Assembly (NCBI GenBank): GCA_009377695.1
Contig: WHTP01000037.1
Span: 1-43,292, forward strand
Reading direction: 5' to 3'
DNA: 43,292 bases
From: Hyphomicrobiales bacterium
GTDB taxonomy: Bacteria > Pseudomonadota > Alphaproteobacteria > Rhizobiales > Xanthobacteraceae
Shown: positions 1 to 8,289 of the stretch, piece by piece
Numbering within the stretch: position 1 is the stretch's first letter
Layout: every line of letters begins with the position of its first letter
The notes under the pieces: generated by a model
The model's database searches: none
The model's input: only the letters and a program-made list of their open reading frames with translations
Told to the model about the DNA's origin: nothing
Translations under genes and position numbers: made by a program

Positions 1-136
1 TCCGCTCCTCAAGCCGGATGTACGAAAATAGTCCCTCTGACCGCCGTTGTTCCCCGCGCATGGCAAATCACCTCCGCCGCTTCAACGACGGAATCACGTT
101 CAGCCCTTGCCGTCGAGACAGTTTTTCAACAGCCTG
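1..136. other. Left-edge stretch, no supported gene
   Basis: No convincing coding region is visible between the window edge and the first repeat. A short open frame begins with ATG at 59 and stops inside the repeat at about 140, but it is only about 26 codons long, has no ribosome-binding site and resembles no family I know. This could be the tail of a gene or element that lies outside the window. Confidence 0.4.
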
Positions 137-303
137 CTAGTGGTCCGATTCTAACATTCGCATCCCTTCTCAGCGGGCGACTTTGCGAATCTTAGAATCA
201 AAGGACCACTAGCAAATATAAGCTGCTAGTGGAGTTTGGATTTGACATTCGCATTGGGAGTCTGCGGTCAACGGGGTAGCGAATGTCAAATCCACTCCAC
301 TAG
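137..303. repeat. Paired-hairpin repeat, family A (copy 1)
   Basis: Two consecutive hairpins, each bordered by CTAGTG and CACTAG. Unit A1 (137-212) has a stem built from GATTCTAACATTCGC and its near-complement, with one mismatch. Unit A2 (226-303) has a stem built from GGATTTGACATTCGC and its complement. A 13-base spacer separates them. The same two units in the same order and orientation recur at 35687-35850. The element lies between the window edge and the 3' end of the methyltransferase gene on the minus strand. No coding capacity is seen. Confidence 0.9.
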
Positions 304-331
304 AATGAATGGCGTTGATCTTGGCGGCGAG

Positions 332-1507
332 TTACGCTGGCCAGATTGACCGCGCAACTTCGACCAGACGCATCAACTTGGCCTCCTGCTGCGCCTCGGT
401 CATGGGATTTCCGCCGATCGAGCTTGCGAAGCCACATTGAGGACTGATGGCTAGCTGGTCCAGCGGCGCGAATTTTTGCGCCTCTTCGATGCGCCGGGTC
501 AGGTCCTCCTTGGTTTCCAGCACGGGCGTCTTGCTGGACATGATCCCCAGCACGACGATCTTGCCCTTGGGCAGGAAGCGCAATGGTGCAAACCCGCCGG
601 CCCGGGGAGAGTCATATTCGAGGAAGTATCCGTCAACGTCGATCCCGTTGAACAGCACGTCGGCAACGAGGTCATATCCGCCTTCCGCGCCCCAATTGCC
701 TTCGCGGTTTCCGCGGCACTGGTGGAGCGTCACGGCCACGTGCTCGGGCACCTGCGCCAGGACCTCGTTCATCCGCCGGGCGTAGAGCTGCAGAAGGTCA
801 TCGGGCTTGGCGCCCCACCGCTCGACCGTGGCGCGATGCATCGGGTCGCACAGGAATGGGATGCTGGTGTCGTCGAACTGGATATAGGTGGCGCCCGCCT
901 TGACCAGCGCGTCGATCTCTTGCCGATAGGCTGAGATCACGTCGGACCAGAACAGGTCGAGATCCTTGTAGTGACCTTCCAGGACGCCCTGATTGCCACG
1001 GGCGTACATGTGGACAAGGATCGGGGCAGGAAGTGTGACCTTCGGCACCAGCCGCGTGTTGGCGCGCAGGAATTCGAAGGCCCGAACCGTTGCGCCTTTG
1101 CGCCAGCGAATGGGACCGTTCACCCACAGGCGCGAGAACGGCTGGGTCGTGCCATCCTTGTTGCGCCACATCATCTCCGTGGTGCCCTGCCGGTTGGCGG
1201 AAAAGCCTTCCCAGCCCATGATCAGATCGAGCCACCAACTCCGTCGGCGGAATTCACCATCGGTCGCCGCGTGCAATCCGGCGCGCTCCTGCGTGGCGAT
1301 GACCTCACGGATGCATTCATCCTCGATCGCGCGGAGCTCGGCATTGTCGTGTGGGCCGAGATGCTGGTCCGGCGTCTGCGGCCCAAGGATTTGTTCGCGC
1401 GCGGCCTTGAGCTTGGCGGGGCGCAGAAAGCTCCCGACCACGTCCGCGCGGAACGGCGGAGACGAGAGGCGAGGCGCCATACGCGCTGCTGCAGAAGAGG
1501 TCACCAT
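332..1507 (-). CDS. Cobalamin-independent methionine synthase C-terminal-like methyltransferase
   Basis: A 391-residue protein of the MetE C-terminal-like (YxjG/YxjH-type) family. These are single TIM-barrel enzymes related to the catalytic half of methionine synthase. The N-terminal FRADVVGSFLRP stretch is typical of the family. The zinc ligands expected for MetE-C are present: the His-Gln-Cys pair H262/C264, Glu297 and Cys358 in a Ser-Pro-Gln-Cys-Gly stretch. A zinc-dependent methyl transfer to a thiol is therefore likely, but the donor is unknown because the folate-binding N-terminal half of MetE is absent. I start at the ATG at 1507, preceded by AGGGAGA, in preference to an upstream TTG. 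It is divergent from the GntR/FCD gene, which is a plausible local regulator. Cytoplasmic. Confidence 0.85.
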   Translation of the reverse strand: MVTSSAAARMAPRLSSPPFRADVVGSFLRPAKLKAAREQILGPQTPDQHLGPHDNAELRAIEDECIREVIATQERAGLHAATDGEFRRRSWWLDLIMGWEGFSANRQGTTEMMWRNKDGTTQPFSRLWVNGPIRWRKGATVRAFEFLRANTRLVPKVTLPAPILVHMYARGNQGVLEGHYKDLDLFWSDVISAYRQEIDALVKAGATYIQFDDTSIPFLCDPMHRATVERWGAKPDDLLQLYARRMNEVLAQVPEHVAVTLHQCRGNREGNWGAEGGYDLVADVLFNGIDVDGYFLEYDSPRAGGFAPLRFLPKGKIVVLGIMSSKTPVLETKEDLTRRIEEAQKFAPLDQLAISPQCGFASSIGGNPMTEAQQEAKLMRLVEVARSIWPA

Positions 1508-1538
1508 GCCCAATCTCCCTGGTCCCGGTTACCAATTT

Positions 1539-1562
1539 TTGTAGGATAAGATTGTAGGACAG
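1539..1562. promoter_or_regulatory. Candidate FadR/FCD-type operator, two direct repeats
   Basis: Two 11-bp direct repeats, TTGTAGGATAA (1539-1549) and TTGTAGGACAG (1552-1562), sit between the divergent methyltransferase and GntR genes, 13 bp apart start to start. Each differs at one position from the TNGTNNNACNA operator known for FadR-subfamily GntR proteins. The position suits control of one or both genes. This is inference from spacing and consensus only. Confidence 0.4.
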
Positions 1563-1625
1563 GATGGCGACCGTGTAAATAATAGGAAGCTGCCCACAAC
1601 CCCACCAAATTGGCCCGGGCCCACA

Positions 1626-2336
1626 ATGACCGATAGAAATCGTTCAATGGCCAAACGTTCCGCGGTTCGCACGTCGACGCCCGTTGTGCAGGACTCGTCT
1701 GCCGTCGAGCGCGTGATCGGCTACATCATAAGCGGCATTCGGGACGGACGCTTTGCGCCGGGCCAGCGGCTGATCGAGGGCGAGCTGCAGGCCATGCTGC
1801 AGGTGAGCCGCGGACCGGTTCGCGAAGCAGTCCGTCGTCTTGCGGCTGAGAACATTCTTCAGCTTGAGCTGCACAAGGGCGCGCGGCTACGACAGCTCAC
1901 GCCCGAGGAGATCAATGCCATCTACGATGTGCGGGAAGTCCTGGAGGGGCTGGCCGCCAGATTGGCCGCGCAGAATGCCAGCTTCCCCGACGACCAACTG
2001 CAGGCACTCGAACGGGAGTTCGATCGGAGGTTTGACGGCACGACGCGGCACTATCTGGCCTACAACGAAGAGTTTCATCGGCTGATCGTCCGGTCGAGCG
2101 GCAATACGGAGTTGATCCGCTTGGTTGAGAACCTGCAGATTCCGACGTTCCTGCTGCTGCTCCATATTCTGGTTGATGCGCTCTCGATCAAGCGTGCGCG
2201 CGCCGAACACCGGCCCATCGTGAAGGCCATCCTGAAGCGCGATGGGCGCGAAGCCGAGCGGACCATGCGCGCGCACATTCGCAGCACCAAGACATTCGTG
2301 ATAAAGGTCGCTGCTAAGCGTTTCCGCACCGGCTGA
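1626..2336 (+). CDS. GntR family transcriptional regulator, FCD (FadR) subfamily
   Basis: A 236-residue DNA-binding regulator. Residues about 24-90 form the GntR winged helix-turn-helix, with the characteristic PGQRLIEGEL and SRGPVREAVRRL stretches. Residues about 95-225 form the all-helical FCD ligand-binding domain, which in this subfamily binds organic acids, often through a metal held by Asp/His. A candidate His lies in the EFHRLIV stretch. The start is the ATG at 1626. An ATG seven codons later (1647) is possible, since neither has a strong ribosome-binding site. It is divergent from the MetE-like methyltransferase and faces direct repeats that resemble a FadR-type operator, so it probably regulates that gene and itself. 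The ligand cannot be told from sequence. Confidence 0.88.
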   Translation: MTDRNRSMAKRSAVRTSTPVVQDSSAVERVIGYIISGIRDGRFAPGQRLIEGELQAMLQVSRGPVREAVRRLAAENILQLELHKGARLRQLTPEEINAIYDVREVLEGLAARLAAQNASFPDDQLQALEREFDRRFDGTTRHYLAYNEEFHRLIVRSSGNTELIRLVENLQIPTFLLLLHILVDALSIKRARAEHRPIVKAILKRDGREAERTMRAHIRSTKTFVIKVAAKRFRTG

Positions 2337-2444
2337 TCCGCCGATGCGCCCGTCTGCCGATTCTACCTCACGACTTGGATTGGATGGCTCGCTATCGGAC
2401 CGAACTGCGTGGCGGCGATTGCGAGATGGCAATGCGTTTTCTGA

Positions 2445-2478
2445 GCGAAGGCCGAGCGCGCTTGAGCTCGGCCTTCGC
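2445..2478. terminator. Hairpin between convergent genes
   Basis: A perfect 12-bp inverted repeat, GCGAAGGCCGAG (2445-2456) and its complement (2467-2478), with a 10-base loop. It lies between the 3' ends of the GntR gene and aioA, which converge here, so it could end transcription from both sides. No clear run of T follows on either strand, so a classic intrinsic terminator is not certain. Confidence 0.5.
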
Positions 2479-2485
2479 CCAATGA

Positions 2486-5001
2486 TCAAGCGCTATATTC
2501 CTTTGACTTGAAGGTGAGGTCCCGCACTCCCTCCGGCGCGTCGGCGAGCTTACGTATATTCCCCCACGTCTGCTTGTAGTTTGGAATGATGAACTCGTTC
2601 ACTCCAGCAGAGACCACATTTCCCTGTACGCCGGTCGGATAGGCGAAGAGCATGAAAGCATGCTTCCGCTTGGCGGTCGACGTAGGATAGGCCATAGCCT
2701 GAGTCGAACCATTGTCGTTGTAGACCTCAACCAGATCACCGTTGTTGAGGTGGAGCTCCGCCATGTCCTCCGGGTTCATCTCGATGAACGGATAAGGCCA
2801 ACGGTCCATCACAAATTCGTTGTCGACGTCGAGATAGGCGCTTTGCCAGATCAGATTGGCGCGTCCGTTGTTGATCAGATACGCGAACTTCTGTTTCTCC
2901 TGTTCTTTGCCTGCCGCCTGGAGTCCACGCCACTGAGTCTCTATGAAGATTGCTCTACCATCCTTCGAGCTAAACTTTCCGTCCGCGTAGAGCCGCTTGG
3001 TCCCTATGATGCGTTCTGGTCCGGCAGACGCTGCGGCAGGTGCTCCAGGTCCAGCTTTGACAGGAGCAGTCTTTCAATGCCGACAGCCGGCTCCTGAAAC
3101 CCGTTGGTGCCCATAGCACGCAGCCGAGCATACGTAACGAACTCTCCACCTTTCTCGTGCTTGTGGTAGCCGTCCATAAACGCATCTTCTTCGGTCTTCC
3201 AGCCAAAGCCTCTGAAATTGTCGGCGAGTTGCTCTTTTCCTGTCTCGCGGAGCACGCGTTCCATGTGGTTCGCGATCCGGGCCGCAATCAGGCAGTCCGG
3301 CATCGCTTGGCCAGGCGGGTCCATATAACGTTCGGTCAGCCGCATCCGTCGCTCGCCGTTCATTGACGTCAGATTCATCTCTCCCGACGTGGCGGCCGGC
3401 AGCAACACGTGACAAGCTTCACCGATCTTGGTCGGGACAATGTCAACATCGACTGCGAACAGCCCGCCTTTTCGAATTGCATCCATGATGGCGTTGACCA
3501 TCGCGCTGCGATCACCGTAAGTCGCCGTCGACATGGCATCTTTCACCATGTCAGTTCGCTTCTTGTAGGCCTGCTTGAACTGCAAGGCATTCAACGTCGT
3601 TTTGTAGTGATCGCAACCCCAGATGTGGTGGACGCCGCCTTTGCCTTCGATAAGAAGCTTGTCGACGTAGGCCGCCGGCCGCCCGACATGTGCATCCGAG
3701 GGCCGCGAATAGCCTTCCTGATGCCCGCCCATCCGTACGCATCCACCACCCGGCCGCCCAATATTGCCGGTGGCAAGCGCGAGATTCACCAGGGCGCCGT
3801 TGGTCCGATAGTTATCGTTGCCCCAGATCAGGCCCTTCTCGTAAGCGAACATCGCGCGGCGCCGGGCGCCACCGTGCTTCGGCTGAGCGATCCATTCCGC
3901 AGCCTTGATGATATCGCCGGACGGAATTCCTGTAACGCGTGAGGCCTCGTCGATCGACACTTTATTCGCCGCGAGCGCGCTATCGAAATCCCTGGTGGAC
4001 GCCGCAATGAATGCCTTGTCGATCCAGCCCTTGTCCGCCACGTACGTGAGCCACGCATTAAGCAGGATCAGATCAGTGCCGGAATTAAGAGCGAGGTGAA
4101 GGACGTTCTCTTTCCCGGCTTCCACCTCGCAGGCATTGGTTGTTACTGTCCGCCTCGGGTCAACGATCACAATCCGACAGCGATCAACCGGCTCGTTGCC
4201 GAATTCCGCTTTCTTCTTGTTGATCGAGGTGCCACGCAGGTTCGGCACCCAATGGTTCAGAAAATAGTTCGTCTGCGTTTCAAGAGCATTCGTACCGACT
4301 GCGACAATCGTGTCCGCAAGCTCCGCGTCCTCATAGCAATTGTTGAGCTCGCCGACGCCCATGTCTCTCGTCGCATGGACCTCCGAATTGTAAGCTGGGC
4401 GGTTGTGGATCCGAATATTCTTCACCTTCATGGCGCCGAAGTAAAGCTTGCCCGTGCCCCAGGTGTTCTCGTAGCCGCCGCCGGCGCCGCCATGATCGAA
4501 TGCGGAAACGAACACGCCGTCTTCACCTTGCTCGGCTATAACTGCGGCCGTAACGCGCGCCACAAGGTCGAGCGCGTCGTCCCAGCTCGTCGGTTGCATC
4601 TGTCCATAGCGCCACACCATTGGGTCAGTCAGCCGTCGCAGCTGAGTATTGCGCGCCCGGCTGTAGCTCATCTCCGCCATGCGGGCGCCGCGCACCGAGC
4701 CGAGGCCCGAATTCACCACGCAGTTCTTGTCGGGCTTGATGACGACGTGGACGTCATGGCCATTCTGCTTGACGAGGTTGTACATCGCCGGCGCGTACCA
4801 AGCCTCCGTGTCAGCCCCCTGTTGCGTTGAGAGGTCGACACCAAACTTGTTCTCGTCAGGCGCGGTTCCGCCTTCATAGCGAGCGTCCCAAGTGTACGCC
4901 TTGTAGCCACATCCGACGATGCAGTAATGGCAGACGACGTTGTGTTCCTTGGCATTGGCCGGGATGATGGGTAGCCGGCCGATCTGGCGTTTGTAAGCCA
5001 T
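2486..5001 (-). pseudogene. aioA: Arsenite oxidase large (molybdopterin) subunit AioA, one frameshift
   Basis: Catalytic subunit of periplasmic arsenite oxidase, a bis-MGD molybdenum enzyme of the DMSO-reductase family that oxidises arsenite to arsenate. C24, C27, C31 and S102 match the [3Fe-4S]-site pattern CX2CX3CX70S. H199, E207, R423 and H427 fall at a constant offset from the arsenite-pocket residues of the Alcaligenes enzyme. The start is the ATG at 5001 after GAGGAGGAAG, 10 bases after the aioB stop. The frame is broken at 3071-3075: adding one base to the A-run in GAAAG joins it to the frame ending at 2486, giving about 838 residues, the normal family length. The restored frame contains an Ala/Pro-rich linker just after the junction. 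The rest of the gene is intact, so a sequencing error is at least as likely as a true pseudogene. No adjacent aioXSR or cytochrome c gene is present. Confidence 0.93.
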
Positions 5002-5011
5002 GACTTCCTCC

Positions 5012-5533
5012 TCAAAGCACGTTGGACAAGCGGCCATACAAGAGCTCATCCACGCCTTCGGCGTAGATGTCCCCCTTGTCATCGACACGCAGCGCGTATT
5101 GCGGAAGATTCTGTGTAGACTGGCCCCAGATCTGCTGGCCGCCTTTCTCGCAGTCGAAGCGCGAGTAATGCCCCGGGCAATCGAGGGTTTTGTCTGCCGA
5201 ACGATAGCTAAGCGGAAAGCCCTTGTGTGGGCAGGTCGTCGAGAAGCCGACAATGTCGTATTCCGGGCCAGCTCCCGTCGGCACGCGCACGCCAAGTTTG
5301 ATGAGCACGCCAGGTGCGTTCGCGTCTGGATAGCTGACGTAGAATGGGGCGTTGACCTTGAGATCGCTGAGGTTGGCGAGCCGGTTCGCGGGGTACCTGA
5401 CGAGGGCCGAACTCGGCGTCCCGCGACTTTCGCTTGGCAGCATCGTTGATGCAGTGATGCCGGCGGTCGCCGCACTGACTCCAGTGAGAAACTGACGACG
5501 GCCGACATCGACGAGGCGATCGCAGCGCTTCAT
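5012..5533 (-). CDS. aioB: Arsenite oxidase small (Rieske) subunit AioB
   Basis: A 173-residue Rieske [2Fe-2S] protein that passes electrons from AioA to a periplasmic cytochrome. The N-terminus holds a twin-arginine signal (R12-R13 in GRRQFLTG, then a hydrophobic Ala/Thr-rich stretch), which would carry the folded AioBA complex across the membrane. Cluster ligands are C101 and H103 in CPHKGFP, and C119 and H122 in CPGHYSRFD. The two positions that form a disulfide in classical Rieske proteins are Phe and Gly here, as reported for the alphaproteobacterial strain NT-26 enzyme. I start at the ATG at 5533, preceded by AGGAGG, not at an upstream in-frame start. The gene order aioB-aioA with 10 bases between them is the usual operon. 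No nearby arsenite-sensing genes are seen. Confidence 0.95.
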   Translation of the reverse strand: MKRCDRLVDVGRRQFLTGVSAATAGITASTMLPSESRGTPSSALVRYPANRLANLSDLKVNAPFYVSYPDANAPGVLIKLGVRVPTGAGPEYDIVGFSTTCPHKGFPLSYRSADKTLDCPGHYSRFDCEKGGQQIWGQSTQNLPQYALRVDDKGDIYAEGVDELLYGRLSNVL

Positions 5534-5788
5534 AGCTATCCTCCTGAATAAAGTTGCCCCTCCCGCCATTTTAACTATTCTAGACAAGCATTATTGTGAC
5601 TGTTGAACTTGCTGTGCACATTTAAGAATGCTGACGACCGCGGCAGCGCGGCCGTTAGCTGGTGCGCGCCATCGTTGCGTGCGCCGTCGTGGCGTGCGCT
5701 GTCGCCCTGTGATGGGCCATCACGACTCTGCCGCAGATGCAAACCTTGAACGTCGGCCGGGCAAACGTGCTCGCGGTGGCGCGCGCCC

Positions 5789-6618
5789 TCAGCCCTGCGC
5801 GGCGAAGTGCGGCCGGTCGAGGCCCTTCGGCGAGAGCGTGAAGATCTCGACGCCGTCGTCGGTCACCGCCACCGTGTGCTCGAACTGCGCCGAGAGCGAG
5901 CGATCGCGGGTGACCGCGGTCCAGCCGTCGGAGAGCACCTTCACATGCGGGCGGCCGAGATTGATCATCGGCTCGACCGTGAAGAACATGCCGGGCCGCA
6001 GCACGATACCTTCACCGGGCCGGCCGACGTGGACGATGTTGGGCTCGTCGTGGAACAGGTGGCCAAGGCCGTGGCCGCAGAAGTCGCGCACGACGCTCAT
6101 GTGCTGGGCCTCGACATAGCTTTGGATCGCGTGGCCGATGTCGCCGGTGGTGGCGCCGGAGCGGATCGCGGCGATGCCGCGCATCATCGCCTCGTAGGTC
6201 ACCTCGATCAGGCGCTCGGCACGGCGCGGAATGGCGCCGACCGGATACATGCGCTGGAGTCGCCGTGCCAGCCGTCGAGAATGAGCGTGACGTCTACATT
6301 GACGATGTCGCCGTCCTTGAGCGGCTTCTCGCCGGGGATGCCGTGACAGACCACATGATTGACCGACGTGCAGGTCGATTTCCGATAGCCGCGGTACATC
6401 AAGGTCGCCGGCCTGGCCTTGTGGTCCATGGCGAAGTCGAAGACGAGCCGGTCGATATGCGCCGTCGGGACGCCCGGCCGCACCTCGCTGTCGAGCATGT
6501 CCAGGCATTCGGCGGCGAGCCGACCGGCCTTGCGCATACCTTCGAAGGCGGCCGGTCCATACAGCTTGACTTGACCGGTCTTGCGCTGCGGCGCCAGGGC
6601 CGCGTCAACGTAACTCAT
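5789..6618 (-). pseudogene. map: Type I methionine aminopeptidase, one frameshift
   Basis: Removes the initiator methionine from new proteins in the cytoplasm and is normally essential. The first part, from the ATG at 6618, contains the conserved VNHVVCHGIP stretch and the metal-binding NVDVTLILDGWHGDSS segment. The second part contains GHGLGHLFHDEPNIVH, the FFTVEPMI glutamate and the final FEHTVAV glutamate. They lie in different frames. The break is at about 6253, in the codon after GDSS, where restoring one base of a CC pair gives Arg-Met-Tyr-Pro, as expected in the family. The repaired protein is about 276 residues, normal for type I enzymes. All five metal ligand positions appear conserved. 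Because the gene is usually indispensable, an assembly error is the better explanation, unless a second map copy exists elsewhere. Confidence 0.92.
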
Positions 6619-6662
6619 CAGTCATTCGCGGCTTGGCCGCGCTCCTGCGGCAGAGGCCGCTT

Positions 6663-6678
6663 TTACATTGCAATGTAA
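6663..6678. promoter_or_regulatory. Perfect 16-bp palindrome upstream of map
   Basis: TTACATTGCAATGTAA is a perfect dyad 44 bases upstream of the map start codon and 58 bases beyond the 3' end of the DUF2938 gene. Length and symmetry fit an operator for a dimeric repressor such as a TetR-type protein. No matching regulator gene adjoins it. Its function is inferred. Confidence 0.45.
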
Positions 6679-6736
6679 GCAAGCGCCGGCGGGACGCAAG
6701 CACATCGTGAGCCGCACGGCCGCTACAAAGCTCCGC

Positions 6737-7243
6737 TTAAGACGGGTCCAACACACTTGTAATCCAGCCGGCTGCGTAGAGCCCGAGGCCGAAAATCCCG
6801 TGCGTGACGAGGCTGTGGAGGCGGGCGGCGGCCGGACGCGGACTGCGGCTGGCGGCGACGCCGGTGCCCATGCCCGGCTGCATCAACAGGAAGGGCGCCG
6901 CCACGCTGCCGAGCCCGACAATCAGCGCGGGGCCGATCGTCGGGTGGCGGGCCCAGTCGAGACCCCAGATGGCGAGCAGCATGGCCGCGAACGTGATGCC
7001 GATCAGGTAATGGGCGGTCCACCCGATCGCGCGCTCGCCCCGTACGGATGGCGAGGCGGCAATGGGATCATGGCGAAAGCGTCCGCGCGCCAGATAGGCG
7101 AGCCAGCGGCCGACCAGACCATAGTCCAGCGCAGGAACGCCGAGCAGCCGCTTCCGGACGGCTACCCAGATGTCCATCACCGCGGTCGCGCCCGCCCCGA
7201 TCAGAACAGCGCACACCAGATAGTCCACCACCTCACGCAACAC
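6737..7243 (-). CDS. DUF2938 family integral membrane protein
   Basis: A 168-residue membrane protein that I recognise as DUF2938. Four hydrophobic helices are visible: about 5-25, 75-95, 100-125 and 145-165. Conserved-looking stretches are VPALDYGLVGRW, RGERAIGWTAHY and MQPGMGTGVAASRSPRPAAARL. Function is unknown in the family. The start is the ATG at 7243. The upstream region is occupied by a hairpin repeat (7265-7339), so the promoter must lie close to or inside that element, or the gene is read from the methyltransferase upstream on the same strand. Inner membrane. Confidence 0.75.
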   Translation of the reverse strand: MLREVVDYLVCAVLIGAGATAVMDIWVAVRKRLLGVPALDYGLVGRWLAYLARGRFRHDPIAASPSVRGERAIGWTAHYLIGITFAAMLLAIWGLDWARHPTIGPALIVGLGSVAAPFLLMQPGMGTGVAASRSPRPAAARLHSLVTHGIFGLGLYAAGWITSVLDPS

Positions 7244-7264
7244 TGGCTGCCTCCTTCGGTGTGG

Positions 7265-7358
7265 CTAGTGCCCCGTTTCCGAAGTTCGTGAAACGCCGCA
7301 GCACACTCTCGCACGAACTTCGGAAACAAGGGGCACTAGCAACTCTATGATTCTAGTG
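7265..7358. repeat. Hairpin repeat, family B (single B1 unit plus linker)
   Basis: A hairpin from CTAGTG (7265) to CACTAG (7339), with stem TTTCCGAAGTTCGTG and its complement and outer GCCCC/GGGGC pairs. It is followed by the linker sequence CAACTCTATGATT and a new CTAGTG at 7353-7358, where the second hairpin (B2) would begin in complete copies. B2 is absent and gene sequence takes its place. The methyltransferase stop codon (7345-7347) is inside the linker. Compared with copies at 13020 and 27079, stem bases differ in compensating pairs. Confidence 0.85.
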
Positions 7359-8214
7359 CCGCTAGCGCAGATGGCGCGCGAGCGCCGACCATCCAGCAGG
7401 CCGCGGTGAAGTGGACGTCGGCTCCGTACACATAGGGGTCAAAGGCGGCGCGCACGGTTTTGATGACCTGCGTGCGAGTCCGGTTGTCCGCCTCTTGAAG
7501 GACCAGGCCGAGGGGACCGAGCCGGGTCAGGTAACGGACCAACTCCTTCTCGGGCAGGGTACCGGTAACATCGATCGGCCGGATATCGATCTCAGCCCAG
7601 CCGCTCTCCTCCAGGATGGAATAGACACGACGCTGGTCGGCGAAGGCGAACTGCCCTGGCGCATCCGGCCGGCGGGCGGGGAGGTTCGGCAGGAGCGGTG
7701 CCGCGGCGCGCTCGGCCGTCGTCATGAACGGATTTTCCGCGGCACTCCGCCAAGCGATGAACCGGAGCTCGGCATCGTCCCTTGCGGCACGCCGCAGGTT
7801 CGCGAAGGCCCGGACAGAGTCATCGAAGAACATGACGCCCAAGCGCGAAATGATCATGTCGAAGCTTGCAGGCTCGAATGCGTGGATCTGCGCGTCGGCG
7901 CGGATGAAGCTTGCCGGCGTGCCTTCCCGTTCGGCGCGCGCACGGGCGGCGGCGATCATCGGCTCCGAAATATCAATGCCGATGCAGCGGCCCTTCGCTC
8001 CGAGCAGCCGCGCACCGGTGAGCGTCGTGCTGCCCGTACCGCAGCCGACGTCGAGCACCCGGCCTCCGGAGCCGGCGAAAACCGCTTCGACGAGCAGGTC
8101 TTCCAACGGTTTGAACATCTGGTCGAGCAAGGCCTGCGCCTCGACCCAGGCGCGTCCAGCGCGGCCGTTCCAAAGCGTCGCCTGCTCGTCATAGGTCTGG
8201 TGCGTGACATCCAT
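7345..8214 (-). CDS. Class I SAM-dependent methyltransferase
   Basis: A 289-residue methyltransferase with the SAM-binding motif I VLDVGCGTGSTTL near residues 55-67, the acidic motif II CIGIDIS, and a FDMIISRLGVMFFDD segment, as in UbiE/Methyltransf_25-type proteins. The substrate is unknown. The start is the ATG at 8214. It is divergent from a MerR-type regulator across 75 bases that contain a perfect 18-bp dyad placed between promoter-like hexamers 19 bp apart, so it is very likely activated by that regulator. Its last residues and stop codon run into the linker of a family B repeat, so the C-terminal end may have been altered by that element. Cytoplasmic. Confidence 0.85.
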   Translation of the reverse strand: MDVTHQTYDEQATLWNGRAGRAWVEAQALLDQMFKPLEDLLVEAVFAGSGGRVLDVGCGTGSTTLTGARLLGAKGRCIGIDISEPMIAAARARAEREGTPASFIRADAQIHAFEPASFDMIISRLGVMFFDDSVRAFANLRRAARDDAELRFIAWRSAAENPFMTTAERAAAPLLPNLPARRPDAPGQFAFADQRRVYSILEESGWAEIDIRPIDVTGTLPEKELVRYLTRLGPLGLVLQEADNRTRTQVIKTVRAAFDPYVYGADVHFTAACWMVGARAPSALAALES

Positions 8215-8254
8215 GATCGTGCCCTTTTGCTTGCTCTCAAGTAGCGGAAGCTGC

Positions 8255-8285
8255 AGTGTGCAAGTTCAAGTCAACTTGAGGTCAA
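8255..8285 (-). promoter_or_regulatory. MerR-type promoter/operator for the methyltransferase
   Basis: Read on the minus strand: a -35-like TTGACC (8280-8285), then a 19-bp spacer, then CACACT (8255-8260) as a -10. The spacer holds the perfect dyad CAAGTTGACTTGAACTTG (8261-8278). A long 19-bp spacer with a centred dyad is the hallmark of promoters untwisted by MerR-family activators, and the left half (CCTCAAGTT) matches the SoxR box half-site. The regulator gene starts 5 bases beyond on the other strand. Confidence 0.6.
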
Positions 8286-8289
8286 GAGC

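Noticed and set aside
5002-5508. N-terminal extension of aioA through the aioB region
   Set aside because: It reads aioB in a wrong frame. The ATG at 5001 has a strong ribosome-binding site and gives the family's normal start.
5534-5640. Sigma-54 promoter upstream of aioB
   Set aside because: A TGGC...GGGCA arrangement is present, but GG-to-GC spacing is 10 bases, not the required 12, and no aioR-like regulator is in the window.
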